Source: Aegilops tauschii subsp. strangulata
Lineage: Eukaryota; Streptophyta; Magnoliopsida; Poales; Poaceae
Assembly: GCF_002575655.3 (NCBI RefSeq)
Contig: NC_053040.3
Span: 156,179,148 to 156,243,147, forward strand
Length of the DNA stretch: 64,000 nucleotides
Direction of reading: 5' to 3'
Below are positions 12,741 through 22,955 of the stretch, piece by piece. The notes beneath the pieces are model-generated. The model did no database searches. It saw only the letters and a program-made list of their open reading frames with translations, and had not been told where the DNA came from. A program made the position numbers and the translations under genes. Numbering within the stretch: the first letter of the stretch is position 1; each line of letters opens with the position of its first letter.

Positions 12741-13242
12741 GGCTGCGTTTGGTTCATAGGTTTGGTGCAGGATTTTCGTAGGAACACAATTCCTAAGGTA
12801 TTCTTTCCCTTCCAACCGTTCGAAACATTGGAAAGGTGAATAGTGTTTCATAGGAAAGCTGGTCTGGTAGTACTGATTCCATAGGATTAGAAACATCCAC
12901 GCGCTGCTCATTTTTTGGGCGGAAGCCCGAGGCAGGCGCTCGCTGCCATGCGTTAGACAGGTTGCTGTGCTGTGTTGCCGGAATAAAAAAATCAACCTAT
13001 GTGTGGTACGGGAGGTGAGGACAAGAGTAGTCACTGTGCAGCTGAATAAACAAATAGCATCTCATACTGCCAAGCATGCTACTCTAAAAAAACAAATCTG
13101 TACATTTCGTAGTCCATCCGAACACATTCTCTTGAGAGTTTCCTCCGGTTCGCTGTTCCATAGTTTTACACCTACATTCCTTTCCTATTCCTCTATTTTC
13201 ATCAAGACCTATGTTTTCTGCCCCTTTATTCTGAACGGAGCC
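12741..13242. mobile_element. Tourist-like (PIF/Harbinger) MITE
   Basis: A 502-bp element. Its ends are GGCTGCGTTTGGTTC and, inverted, GGCTCCGTTCAGAAT. Both sides carry the 3-bp duplication TAA (12738-12740 and 13243-13245), the target preference of PIF/Harbinger. It has no transposase frame. Confidence 0.85.
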
Positions 13243-13605
13243 TAAATATTTGGTATAAGGGCATGGGACAGTGGGTGCACCAGTAGTCCAGCACCATGTA
13301 CGTAAACAGGGGCATAAAGTGGTGATTCATAGTTTGTTGCCCCAAGAAACAAACATCCAAGAAACATATCTGGGTTGGTCCCATTTTTGTTCACTCTAGC
13401 CACCTACTCCTATGTGTGGATAGCAAATCTAGTCCTGGTCATACCACTGTGTACAGCGTTACCCCTATATTTCCATTTTTGACCAAGAGACCGGTTGGAT
13501 GACCAGTCTGTACTACTTTCACTCCCTTTCCTTCCTGTTTGTACCAAGTCCGATGTACATACTAAATTCCCCCACCCCCACTTTATTTCTTGTTTGAACC
13601 AAGTA

Positions 13606-13708
13606 CTCCCTCCGTCCGAAATTACTTGTCATCAAAATGGATGTGTCTAGAACTAAAATACATCTAGATACATCCATTTCAATGACAAGTATTTTCGGAC
13701 GGATGGAG
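13606..13708. mobile_element. Stowaway (Tc1/Mariner) MITE, Hades-like
   Basis: A 103-bp foldback. The left end CTCCCTCCGTCCGAAAT matches the right end (inverted CTCCATCCGTCCGAAAA). It is flanked by TA on both sides and the arms pair almost throughout. The subfamily name is from memory. Confidence 0.85.
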
Positions 13709-14223
13709 TACAAGATTCGACTCCATGAAGTAGCTTTACCTCTAACAATAGAAGAAAAAAAATATGTGACGTTGGACCATCCGATCGAGAGGGGCTGAGA
13801 GGTAGAAAATGATGCACATGCAGCGACGTAGTGAGCTGGGGAAGTAGAGCTAAGGCGGTTTCGAACGAAGATATACCTGAAGGTCGTCGGGATGTGGATA
13901 GGTGGGTGGCGGGAGACCGGATCCGCCCACAGGCAACGACGAAGGGATCGGAGGACCTCCTGCGCCGGTGCTCGGCCAGAGATAACGGTGCGGCCGGCAG
14001 TGGGTCTCCTCCCTCGCTGTCGACGACGGCCTAAACATTGCCCCTCCTCCCCTTCACCGGCGGAGGGGGATACGTCCGGATCTGTAACCAGCGGTGAGGA
14101 TAGAAAGCCAGTGTTTTTTGAAGGGAGAAAGACAGTGTTACTACCCCTATCTTGTTTAGATCTGGAGAGGATGAGAGTGTGTGAATAGAGCAACCCTAGC
14201 AAGCAAGCGCGGAGGCTCCGGCC

Positions 14224-14231
14224 TATATATA
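14224..14231 (-). promoter_or_regulatory. TATA-like element, minus strand
   Basis: TATATATA read on the minus strand, about 190 bp upstream of the minus-strand ATG at 14038. It is the only promoter-like signal supporting the decayed gene to its left. A TATA run alone is weak evidence. Confidence 0.35.
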
Positions 14232-14526
14232 CGTAGTGGGGTAGTTTTTCTTTTTCACTCCATCAAAACAATCGTTTAAAATTGTGTACTACTACATGCC
14301 AGGTCGCGGTTTTTTTTAGTTGTTGATTGTTTTTTGAGATAGCTACCCGCTTGTTCCAAGTGGTGTTACGGTGTGCCAGGTCGCACTTTGTATTGTTCAA
14401 GTCTGGTACTACAAGTCCCTCCATTAAATGAACAACCAACCCCTCGTAAAAATTGTGAACAAGCCCACGGCTAAAATTAGCGGAAACGTGGGTTGCCCCA
14501 ACATGCATTATTATTTATATTTTCTA

Positions 14527-14871
14527 CTCCCTCCATTCCTAAATATAAGTCTTTTTTATAAGCCACACCTAAGACAAGATTTTTTTTATTAGGAGTGAAC
14601 CCCACATGTCATAGACACAAAAATTTGGCAAGATTCCCTTAGGCAAGCCAAAGTGTGTCTAACAATTTGAGCAACTCAGGTTAGGCAAGTGTGGGAAAAA
14701 TAATGTGGCAACATAAGACAAACATAGTCACAATCCAAACAGCCACGTAATTTTTTGTGACATGCATGAAAATTTGGTTAGTTAAATTTATAGTCAAAAT
14801 TTGGCAAGGTGCATCAAATCAACACATGCAAGTATCAAAAGGAAAGTCACGGCATGCATGCATGCGTTGTA
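14527..14871. mobile_element. Stowaway left end followed by unidentified AT-rich sequence
   Basis: CTCCCTCCATTCCTAAAT at 14527 preceded by TA is a Stowaway left terminus, but no matching right terminus lies before the next Stowaway start at 14872. The body, with 'aatttggcaa(g)' at about 14620 and 14796, was not identified. Confidence 0.45.
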
Positions 14872-14992
14872 CTCCCTCCGTTTCCAAATATAAGTCTTTT
14901 TAGAGATTGCAACAAGTGACTACATACGAAGCAGAATATGTCTACTCCTACATACGAAGTAGCCCATTTTAAATGTGTAAAAAGACTTATAT
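14872..14992. mobile_element. Stowaway MITE lacking its right terminus (Thalos-like)
   Basis: Starts CTCCCTCCGTTTCCAAAT after TA. The inner right arm 'aaaaagacttatat' pairs with 'atataagtcttttt', but the last 15-20 bp that should read ggaaacggagggag are missing. Confidence 0.7.
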
Positions 14993-15098
14993 CAAGTGCA
15001 GTGCTTTGATGTGTCGCGTCAACTCGTACAAGACCGAGAAATTTGATTACTACAACGCCCTCTCCCTCGCGGACTGAGCTCCAGTGCCTTAACTGCAC

Positions 15099-15166
15099 CT
15101 GCCTTTGGCTGCATGACAGGAGGGCCAACCACCTGTTGGGCCCACCTGTCATAGACGCAAAGGCAG
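15099..15166. repeat. Small foldback with GGGCC near the apex
   Basis: The left arm CTGCCTTTGGCTGCATGACA, then GGAGGGCC, pairs imperfectly with the inverted right arm CTGCCTTTGCGTCTATGACA, then GGTGGGCC. The loop is about 11 bp. A similar architecture, with another GGGCC apex, occurs at 24947-25052. Confidence 0.7.
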
Positions 15167-15659
15167 GAGCAATAAGTAGAAGCTTTCGCTACACGCTATC
15201 CCTCCTGCACGAGGTGGACGGACATGCAGTAGTGGATTCGATACTGTAGAAGTAGGAGTAACATCATTGTTCGTCTTCTCGAAGAGGCGAAGAGCCAAGC
15301 GCAACCCGAACGTGGCAGTTGCGAACGCTCGCGTGGTGCGGTTCCTTGGAGTACTAGCCAGGCTCTTGCATGAGACAAAATTGCTATTGTTTAACAATTA
15401 AACTCCATTATCCATTGGTTGATACTCATTCTGCATAGGTCCACGCGCTTAGCACCGTTTCCTCTTGGGGTCACCAATGTTTATTTGCTAATTAATAGCA
15501 TTGCATGCAATGAACTAGCCATTGCAAGTCATTAAAAGCACGCACACCTCTCATCTCTTATTGGTTGATATGTCAAGAAACAAGAAACAAGGTAGAAGTT
15601 AATGCACCGCGCCTAAGTGTTTTAGGACTATTTGGTTTTCGTAAGATGACTTACACACC

Positions 15660-15800
15660 TAGACGGAGGGAGTAGTATAGCCCTGTAAACCGGAAAGGAG
15701 TATTTGCCTTTCTAGAGATTTCAACAAGTGACTAGACTACACCGTGTGCAGTACTCCCTCCCTTCCGGTTTATAGGGCTCAAATCTCAAATCTCATGAAC
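15660..15800. mobile_element. Broken Stowaway termini
   Basis: A right terminus GACGGAGGGAG followed by TA ends at 15672. A left terminus CTCCCTCCCTTCCGGTTTAT starts at about 15753. Between them, 15680-15703 is an inverted copy of that second terminus (agccctgtaaaccgg). These look like remnants of two or three MITEs rather than one element. Confidence 0.5.
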
Positions 15801-16384
15801 CAAGGCATTTTGCGATTGGAGGAATGTATCTCGTACTTTACAAAACTACCCTAATTAAACTCATGCATTAATTACGTAGTTCTCTCGTTTTCCTCTACGC
15901 CTTGGTCGCGGTGCACAATATTGAGCACTCCTATATGATAGCCGCTCTATCTACATGTGGGACATTTCAAAGCATCCGGGCCCGCACGCCATCCACCAAA
16001 TCACAGCGAGGTGCTACAGTCGAGACTCACCTGTCACCCCGGTGTGGCTGTCATGACCCATCATATCACAAAACCCACACCTTTACCAGCAGTGGTAAGG
16101 TGGCCTCCAAGTTGGACTGGACGAAGCAACCATCATTTCACTGGAACGCTCGTTCAAGCCCTTTCTTCCCTTTCTTGAAGAAAACCTCACTCTAGCCTAC
16201 TCACTTCTGCCATTTTTCTTCTGTACCGATGAAGGAAAGGTGGGCGAATCAGCTATGCTGCTATATTTTCATTCCAAGAATCTTCTTTTTGCAAAGCACC
16301 GACGGATTCTCACATCTTATTCTTTTCCCGTTTTTGTTGCGATTGTGGTTTCCTTTCGATTGCTTTTTGTTTTTTAGTTCATTG

Positions 16385-17057
16385 ATGGATCCTGGAGCAC
16401 TAGGCAAAGAGTTGCCGGTGGACAACCCACTGGAGACAGCGATCTCTAGGAAGCGAGCACCGACCAATGAGTTGACCATGTTGGCGGGCCAACCCATGGA
16501 GACGAAGAACTCCGAGAAACAAGCACTGGCCAAAGAGTTGAGGACGTTGGCGGACGAACTCCTCAAACAAAGTTTGAAGAACAGTAAGGGTCCCACCGTG
16601 CCTACCCCAGGAACTCTGATTTCCACCTATGTGAGGCTCAAGACCGAGTTTGAGGAGATAGTCGCCGTTGAGAAGCAGTATTCCCCTGGCAAGGTGATGG
16701 CCCCCATCGAGGACGAGGATATGGCCCCCGGAGGGATGAGATCCCCCAGTGGGTTGCACAAGGTAAAAAATAATGGCTTATTACCATAGTTGTGGTTTTT
16801 GATTATTTGCAATGTGCTTGCTAATATGTTAGGGTTGTGCAGTGCCGGTGGATGTCCTTGATGATTCCGATGTCGTGGCCCGTCCTGTTGGCATCGCCCC
16901 GGAGATCGATTCCGATGCCGCTGTCCATCCTGTGGACATCGCCCCGGAGATCGATTCTGATGTCGCGATCATTCCTGTGGACATCGCCCCAGAAATCGAT
17001 TCCCATGCCGATGTCCGTGTTGTGGTCATTGCCCGAGAGATCGATGACAAGAAATAG
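16385..17057 (+). CDS. Two-exon gene of unknown function with four 15-residue C-terminal repeats
   Basis: Not recognised. Exon 1 (16385-16762) starts at an ATG that opens MDPGALGKEL. It ends at AAG/GTAAAA in phase 0. Exon 2 (16833-17057) starts after a TTAG acceptor, also in phase 0, and ends at TAG, giving about 200 residues. The intron is 70 bp. The N-terminal part is charged, with three spaced modules containing 'KEL' or 'NEL' near residues 8, 26 and 46, and a likely helix around residues 50-95. Residues about 140-198 form four consecutive 15-residue units: PVGIAPEIDSDAAVH, PVDIAPEIDSDVAII, PVDIAPEIDSHADVR and a degenerate VVVIAREIDDKK. At the DNA level these are 45-bp minisatellite units. 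I see no signal peptide or membrane segment. The same frame extends upstream of 16385, so translation could start elsewhere. An LTR element lies about 150 bp past the stop. Confidence 0.55.
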
Positions 17058-17205
17058 TTGGTCGCGCTAATCCTTCAGGGTAGTTTGCATTGCCCTGTGT
17101 TTAATTACCAGAACGATGCGTGTTATCAAACCATCTTAGGGCTAGTGCACTATCTTGTGTGGGCGGATCTTGCTACTTTTGTTTGATAGTGAATCATGCG
17201 ATGAA

Positions 17206-17952
17206 TGTCGTGGTATTCTCACGGGGGGCTTGCGAGTCGACAGATGCCACAAGGGCTTAGTGTGAGGGTAAGACTGCTGCTGATAGGCACGGGAGCGGGT
17301 ATGCGAGTAGCACGCGCTAGTTTACCCAAGTTCGGGGCTCTCCGGAGAGATAATACCCCTACTCCTGCATGTCTGTGTATCTGTAGTATATCTGGTACAG
17401 GGTTGCTCCTGGAGCTGTATCGGAGATCAGTGCCAAGTGCATCTGATCTGGTATATGCATGCGCATGGGGCATGCTAGTGTCCGGCCATGCTCATGGCTG
17501 TGAGCCTGTGGGTGCTCATGCGTGAGTGTGTATGAGAGTGAGTCCATCCTCCCTGGATGGATGGATTTGTGCCCATATATATAGGCATGGCTAGCTTAGG
17601 AAGTAAGCTAAGTGGTGGCATGGGCAAGGCATGGTGGGGTGTCATGCTTGTCCCCTGGGTCACTTCATAAATAGTGCCAGGGGACAAGTGACACTATACA
17701 TGATGCCTGGGGTGACACGTCAATAGTGCTCGGGTACGACCGTCTCGTCGATGTCTTGTCGGTGTCGAGTCGGGCTGAAGCCGGCAGCCGGCTAGTTGGT
17801 GCAGTCGACAGCCGGCAGCCGGCCAGGCAGAGCAGTCGGACTGGGAGCCGGCAGGAGCAGCCGGGCAGTCGGACTGAGGGGCTTTGCTAGCCCCGATGTC
17901 TTGAAATATTGTCTTGCCGTCTTCGGGATACCCGTGGCCAATTACTCCGACA
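17206..17952 (+). repeat. 5' LTR (747 bp)
   Basis: Starts TGTCGTGGTATTCTCACGG and ends CCAATTACTCCGACA. A TATA-like 'catatatatagg' lies at about 17573-17584. It carries the single, ancestral copy of the segment that is duplicated in the partner LTR. Confidence 0.9.
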
Positions 17953-18639
17953 ATAGCCCCCAATCCTCTGGGCAACTTGGCAAAGTTGGGCGGAGGTTTT
18001 TTTGGCGGGTGTTCATGGAAATGATCATGCAAAAGACAAAGTTAGTCCACGTAGATATATGAAATGATTGCTTTTAGCGTTGCAAGTTTTATGCAGAGGG
18101 TGTCGACTCGGTTTTGTCCGAGCCCCCTTCAATATTTTTCGTGTTCCCTCCGCTTTTTGGCTTGTGCTCTCGCTCGCCGGACAGCCGCTCTGCGGTCTGT
18201 GGCTGAGAGTGGGCCGCGAAGCGGAGTGTATAGTACTCAGACTCTGGGAGCGAATTTAACCGAGCAGATACTCATAAAGAAAACGGCCGGGTCGCCCGAA
18301 CCGCTTTTCTTCCCGGACGTTTTTCGCGTGGGTGGCCTCCAGCGTTCACTCTTGCTAGCCGGACAGCCGCTCTGCGGTCTGTGACTAAGAGTGGGCCTTT
18401 GGTACCGCGCACGCTACTAAGCCGTCTGTGGGAACAAACGTCTCAGGCCAAGCGGCCAGCCCCCGGGCCAACTCTGGCTGGCGCCGGGGCGAACAGTGCT
18501 GCAACTATAATAAAATGCGGAGATAGCCCCCGAGCATTGCTCGGGGTTATCCGTGCTCTCGCGGTGAAAAAAATATGCGGGTGAGGAGCTCACGTTGATT
18601 TTCGTGTAGCCCAGGCGGAGGTCGTCGAAGACAGCCGGC

Positions 18640-19140
18640 GCTCGCGGAGCGCATCAGCGCACCCGCTGGGTGTAGTCCTCGAGCCTCCAGGCGCTCGAGG
18701 AGGGGTCCTGGCCGGTCAGGCTCGACCGGCTAGGCGGCGAGGCATCTTGCAGCGCCCTTTTTCTTCTTATGCCGGCTGCTGGCAGCCGGACAAAACTCTT
18801 CTCTTGTCTGCGATCTTCCGTGGGGGCGCGCCAGCGCACCCACTGGGTGTAGCCCCCGAGATTCGGGCCGACCGCTGAGCAGTCAGCCCGGATCTTCCGG
18901 CAACTACTTTGTCTTCTTTCTCGCGGGGCCGCGCCAGCGCACCCGCTGGATGTAGCCCCCGAGTTTCGGGCCGACTGCTGAGCAGTCGGGCCGGATCTCC
19001 CGGCGACTACTTTGTCTTCTTCTTCTCGGGGGCGCGTCAGCGCACCCGCTGGGTGTAGCCCCCGAGATTCGGGCCGACTGCTGAGCAGTCGGGCCGGATC
19101 TCCCGGCGACTACTTTGTCTTCTTCCCTTTTTCTCGTCAG
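18640..19140 (+). repeat. Internal tandem repeat, about 103 bp
   Basis: The motif CAGCGCACCCGCTGGGTGTA recurs at 18655, 18832, 18935 and 19038, the last three 103 bp apart. Each of those units also carries a near-palindrome, GCCGACTGCTGAGCAGTCGG, best preserved at about 18969 and 19075. An earlier 44-bp duplication (about 18169 and 18353, 'ccggacagccgctctgcgg') shows the interior is built from small duplications. Confidence 0.8.
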
Positions 19141-21592
19141 CCGGCTGTGCGCAGCCGTACTGGCTCGTCGGTCGGCCAGGCAGTGAAGCGGGCAGACGAG
19201 CCAGCTGGCCGGGCGGCAACGTGGGCTTTTGACCAGAGCAGTCGGCTGGACTGCAGCCTGCAGAATCGGATCCTCCCCCTCTTTTTTTTGCCAGCCGGCT
19301 ATTCCCTCCATTTTTTTTCTAGGCACTCGGCCCTTTTACTTTTCTACCCGGCCCTGTTTCTTCTTTCTCTTCTTGGGCAGTTGGCCCTGCGAGGGCGCCA
19401 GTCGGTGCGAGGTGGGAGGCGGGAGGTGGACGGGCACGCGGACGCCGGCTGGAGCGGCAAGCCGGCCACGCGCGTGGATGTCGGCTGGAGCAGCGAGTCG
19501 ACGAAGGCGGCGGGAGCCGGCCGAGGCGGCGCGGGGTGGCCGGCCGAAGCACCGCGACCCGGCAGTCGGCACGGGAGGCCGGGTCAGGGCCGCAGCCGGC
19601 GCAGCGTGGTCGAAGCCAGCCCGCACGGGGGCTGAGGCGAGGCGGGGCGGCAGGGGCGCGCAGCCACGCGGGCAAGGCGGACGCTGGCCCGTGGACACGC
19701 TGGCGGGCGGAGTCGGCGCGGCGCGGTCGAAGCCGGCAAGGGGCGAAGCGAGGCGGCCGGGCGGAACCGCGGGCGCACAGGGGCAGCCGGATCCGGCGCG
19801 GCGCGGAGGGAGCTGGACCCGGCCCCGCGGGCGTAGGCGGCGAGCCGGCAGGTGCTGGGGGAGCCGGACCGGGACGAGCAGCCGGCCTGCCTGAAGCCGG
19901 CAGGCGGACGGAACGACGGGTCAGGGGCCGGGTGCGGGAACCCGCGCGGGAGCCGGTACGTCGTGGGCGCCCGAAGGGGAGGCCGGGCGCGGCCGGATGG
20001 CGCATAGTCGGCCGGGCGCGGCCAGACAGCGGGAGAAGACCCGGCCGGTGCTGGGTGAGGCAGAGCTGGGTGACGAAGCCGACCTGCGCGGGGCGGCCAC
20101 CCGGAGACGGCGGGGGCGGAGGCGCAGGTGCGGCACGCGGGAGCAGCCACGCGAAGGCGGCCGGACTGTCAGGCGCGCGGGAGGCAGCCGATTCTGGAGG
20201 AGCCAGCCGGAGGCAGCGCATGGGAACTGCCCAGGTGTGGGAGGAGCCGGCGAGCACACGACGCATGCGGAGCCGGCAGAGAAGCAGCCGGAGCAGCGAG
20301 CACACGGAGCATGCGGAGCTGGCAGAGAAGCAGCCGGAGCGCGGAGGAGAGGCCGGAGCCGGCCTACGCGAAGCAACTGGATCGGGACGGGGAGCTGGCC
20401 CGAGGTCGGCTAGCGGAGGTCCGGCGCGACCCGGCGCAAGGCGGGGTCGGAGCCGGCTGAGCGGACAGTTGGCGACCCGGAGCCGGCCCGGGGTTGGTGC
20501 GTGGGAGGCGGCAGCGGCGACCCGGCCGGCGCGGGACACGGACCGGAGAGAGCGCGGACGGCGTCCCGGCAGGCGCGGGAGGCTCCAGCGGCGACCCGGC
20601 CAGCGCGGGACGCGGAGCCGGAGAGAGCCCGGCACGGCGACCCGGCAGCCAGGCGCAGGCGAAGCCGGACGCGGCGCGGAGCCAGCCGAGGACGGGCTGG
20701 GGCAGGCGGACATGGCACCCCGGCAGCCAGGCGCGGACGCGATGCAGGCGGCGGGGCTGCGGCGACCCGGCAGGGAGGGCAGCTGTGGCGCGCGAGGTTG
20801 GGGGCAGCGAGGCCGGGCACAAACCGAGCGAGGACCACGGTCAGGCGGAGAGCACAGAAGCCGGGGCTGGAGAGGTGGTTGGGGACGGCTGCACGGAGCT
20901 CCCTCTCGTGCACGCAGCAGGCGGCCACGAACTCGGTTCGCTGCAGGAGACCGAGAGGAGGGAGAGCCGCAGAGTGGAAGTGGAACGAGCCAGTGTTTGG
21001 GGTAAGGTACAAGCAATGCCTGGCCATCATCCGGCCATTGTACGGGAAGCTTATGGCAAATGTGTTGTCTGCTGGTGTACGGGAGATATCTGACCAGTAT
21101 CCGGCCAATGAATGGGTAGTGGATCTGAGCATTGCATGAGCCATGTATGGAGGAGCGGCCGCACGCACCGGCCGGAGCGAGGCGCGGCGCGGAGGGCAGC
21201 GGATGGAGCGACGTGGCCGACCGAAGCGAGGCGGCACGGCGCACACGCGGACAGACTGCCGGCGTTGCAACGGTGGTGACGAAGAGGCCGAGGCCGATGA
21301 CAAGGGTGCGCCGACCCGCGCAGCCGCCCAGGGGCTTGCCGGTGTCGAGTCCCCGAGCGCTACCGGAGAGACGGCGCGACGCCGCGGTGGTGATGACGAA
21401 GGCGAGGCCGATGGCGAGGACGCGCCGCCCCTCGCGGCCATTCGGAGGGCGTGTCGATGTCGAGCCCCCGACCACTATCGGAGGGACGGCGCGACGCCGC
21501 GGCGGTAAAGACGAAGATGGTCCCGCCCGGACTGCGAAACCAGCAGCAGCGTGGTAGCATAGTAGTAGTACCGCCCCACGGTGGGCGCCAAC

Positions 21593-22526
21593 TGTCGTGG
21601 TATTCTCACGGGGGGCTTGCGAGTCGACAGATGCCACAAGGGCTTAGTGTGAGGGTAAGACTGCTGCTGATAGGCCCGAGAGCGGGTATGCGAGTAGCAC
21701 GCGCTAGTTTACCCAGGTTCGGGGCTCTCCGGAGAGATAATACCCCTACTCCTGCATGTCTGCGTATCTGTAGTATATCTGGTACAGGGTTGCTCCTGGA
21801 GCTGTATCTGAGATCAGTGCCAAGTGCATCTGATCTGGTATATGCATGCGCATGGGGCATGCTAGTGGCCGGCCATGCGAGTAGCACGCGCTAGTTTACC
21901 CAGGTTCGGGGCTCTCCGGAGAGATAATACCCCTACTCCTGCATGTCTGCGTATCTGTAGTATATCTGGTACAGGGTTGCTCCTGGAGCTGTATTTGAGA
22001 TCAGTGCCAAGTGCATCTGATCTGGTATATGCATGCGCATGGGGCATGCTAGTGGCCGGCCATGCTCATGGCCGTGAGCCTGTGGGTGCTCATGCGTGAG
22101 TGTGTATGAGAGTGAGTCCATCCTCCCTGGATGGATGGATGTGTGCCCATATATATAGGCATGGCTAGCTTAGGAAGTAAGCTAAGTGGTGGCATGGGCA
22201 AGGCATGGTGGGGTGTCATGCTTGTCCCCTGGGTCACTTCATAAATAGTGCCAGGGGACAAGTGACACTATACATGATGCCTGAGGTGACACGTGAATAG
22301 TGCTCGGGTACGACCATCTCGTCGGTGTCTTGTCGGTGTCGAGTCGGGCTGAAGCCGGCAGCCGGCTAGTTGGTGCAGTCGACAGCCGGCAGCCGGCCAG
22401 GCAGAGCAGTCGGACGGGGAGCCGGCAGGAGCAGCCGGGCAGTTGGACTGAGGGGCTTTGCTAGCCCCGATGTCTTGAAATATTGTCTTGCCGTCTTCGG
22501 GATACCCGTGGCCAATTACTCCGACA
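21593..22526 (+). repeat. 3' LTR (934 bp) with internal 187-bp duplication
   Basis: Same termini as the 5' LTR. Segments 21688-21874 and 21875-22061 are near-identical tandem copies, and the junction lies in the microhomology ATGC. The length difference between the LTRs (187 bp) equals the duplicated unit exactly. Confidence 0.9.
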
Positions 22527-22834
22527 ATGAATCATGCGAACCCTCTCCGAGTTATGGAAACAGATGTATCCTCACCAGCTTTTGATGTAATATATGGCAT
22601 GCTTAGATGTAAGTTTGAACTGTTTATCATATCAACAGGGCTTGTTTGATGATTCTTGGTGTTAGTAGGCTAGCTACTGTGCGAGCTATAGTACTTGCAA
22701 AACTCTCACCGAACAGAAACGTTGGGACTGATGAGCTCGTGGTACGCTTATACTTATCCCTCGTCGATCGACCAATTGCCCTAGCTCCTAAAATTGTAGG
22801 CTTAGCGATCGATCAGACAATAATCGACATACAT

Positions 22835-22955
22835 TCAGGCCTCATTTGGTTCATAGGGTAGGAAAATCGTAGCAAAAGTACAGAGAACATGCAACACAAA
22901 ATCATAGCAGTGCAGAGACGTACTCCCTCCGTTCCAAAATAGATGACCTAGGCGG
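22835..22955. mobile_element. Fragments of Tourist-like and Stowaway MITE left ends
   Basis: 'ggcctcatttggttcatagg' at about 22838 is a Tourist-type left terminus, and CTCCCTCCGTTCCAAAATAG at about 22923, after TA, is a Stowaway left terminus. Neither has a matching right end nearby. Confidence 0.5.

Larger units (their letters stand above)
10246..14038 (-). pseudogene. Decayed minus-strand gene with repeated exon-like segments
   Basis: Not a recognised gene. On the minus strand, a TATA-like sequence near 14224-14231 is followed by a possible first exon with ATG at 14038 and a good donor (CTTCAG/GTATAT) after 13877, giving 54 codons. Downstream, an exon-like segment recurs in diverged form near 12600-12550, 12466, 11755-11697, 11578, 11195-11110, 10857 and 10530-10450. 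At least three copies begin after 'TGTGCMAACAG/GGAT'. Five copies encode I-(L/S)-V-E-L-H-K, and their differences fall almost entirely at synonymous third positions. The best-preserved copies (11195-11050 and 10530-10413) read GCSI.VELHK.FG.FI.STA. A second related pair is at 10255-10315 and 10765-10840. I could not join the copies into one open protein, so I treat the locus as degenerate. A Tourist and a Stowaway MITE lie in its presumed introns. An alternative is an uncharacterised repetitive element with chance frames. Confidence 0.4.
17206..22526 (+). mobile_element. Non-autonomous LTR retrotransposon (LARD-like)
   Basis: A 5321-bp element bounded by TGTCGTGG and CTCCGACA and flanked on both sides by ATGAA (17201-17205 and 22527-22531), a perfect 5-bp target duplication. 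The LTRs are 747 and 934 bp and differ mainly by one 187-bp duplication, so insertion is recent. The 3.6-kb interior has no gag, protease, reverse transcriptase or integrase. It is strongly GC-rich from 19380 to 21560. I did not find a convincing primer-binding site after 17952. The sequence just before the 3' LTR, 'cacggtgggcgccaac', is not a typical polypurine tract. Transposition would need proteins supplied by another element. The orientation is assigned by convention. Confidence 0.9.

Noticed and set aside
17960..18600. A short gag-like gene at the start of the LARD-like element
   Set aside because: Frames here are short, differ by strand and contain no zinc knuckle or gag block, and the 44-bp duplication at 18169 and 18353 lies within them.
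19319..21637. A 772-codon open frame on the minus strand and a 489-codon frame on the plus strand
   Set aside because: Both lie in the same extremely GC-rich interior of a non-autonomous LTR element, where stop codons are rare in every frame. Composition is Arg/Ala/Gly/Pro-rich without any domain, and neither starts in a convincing context.
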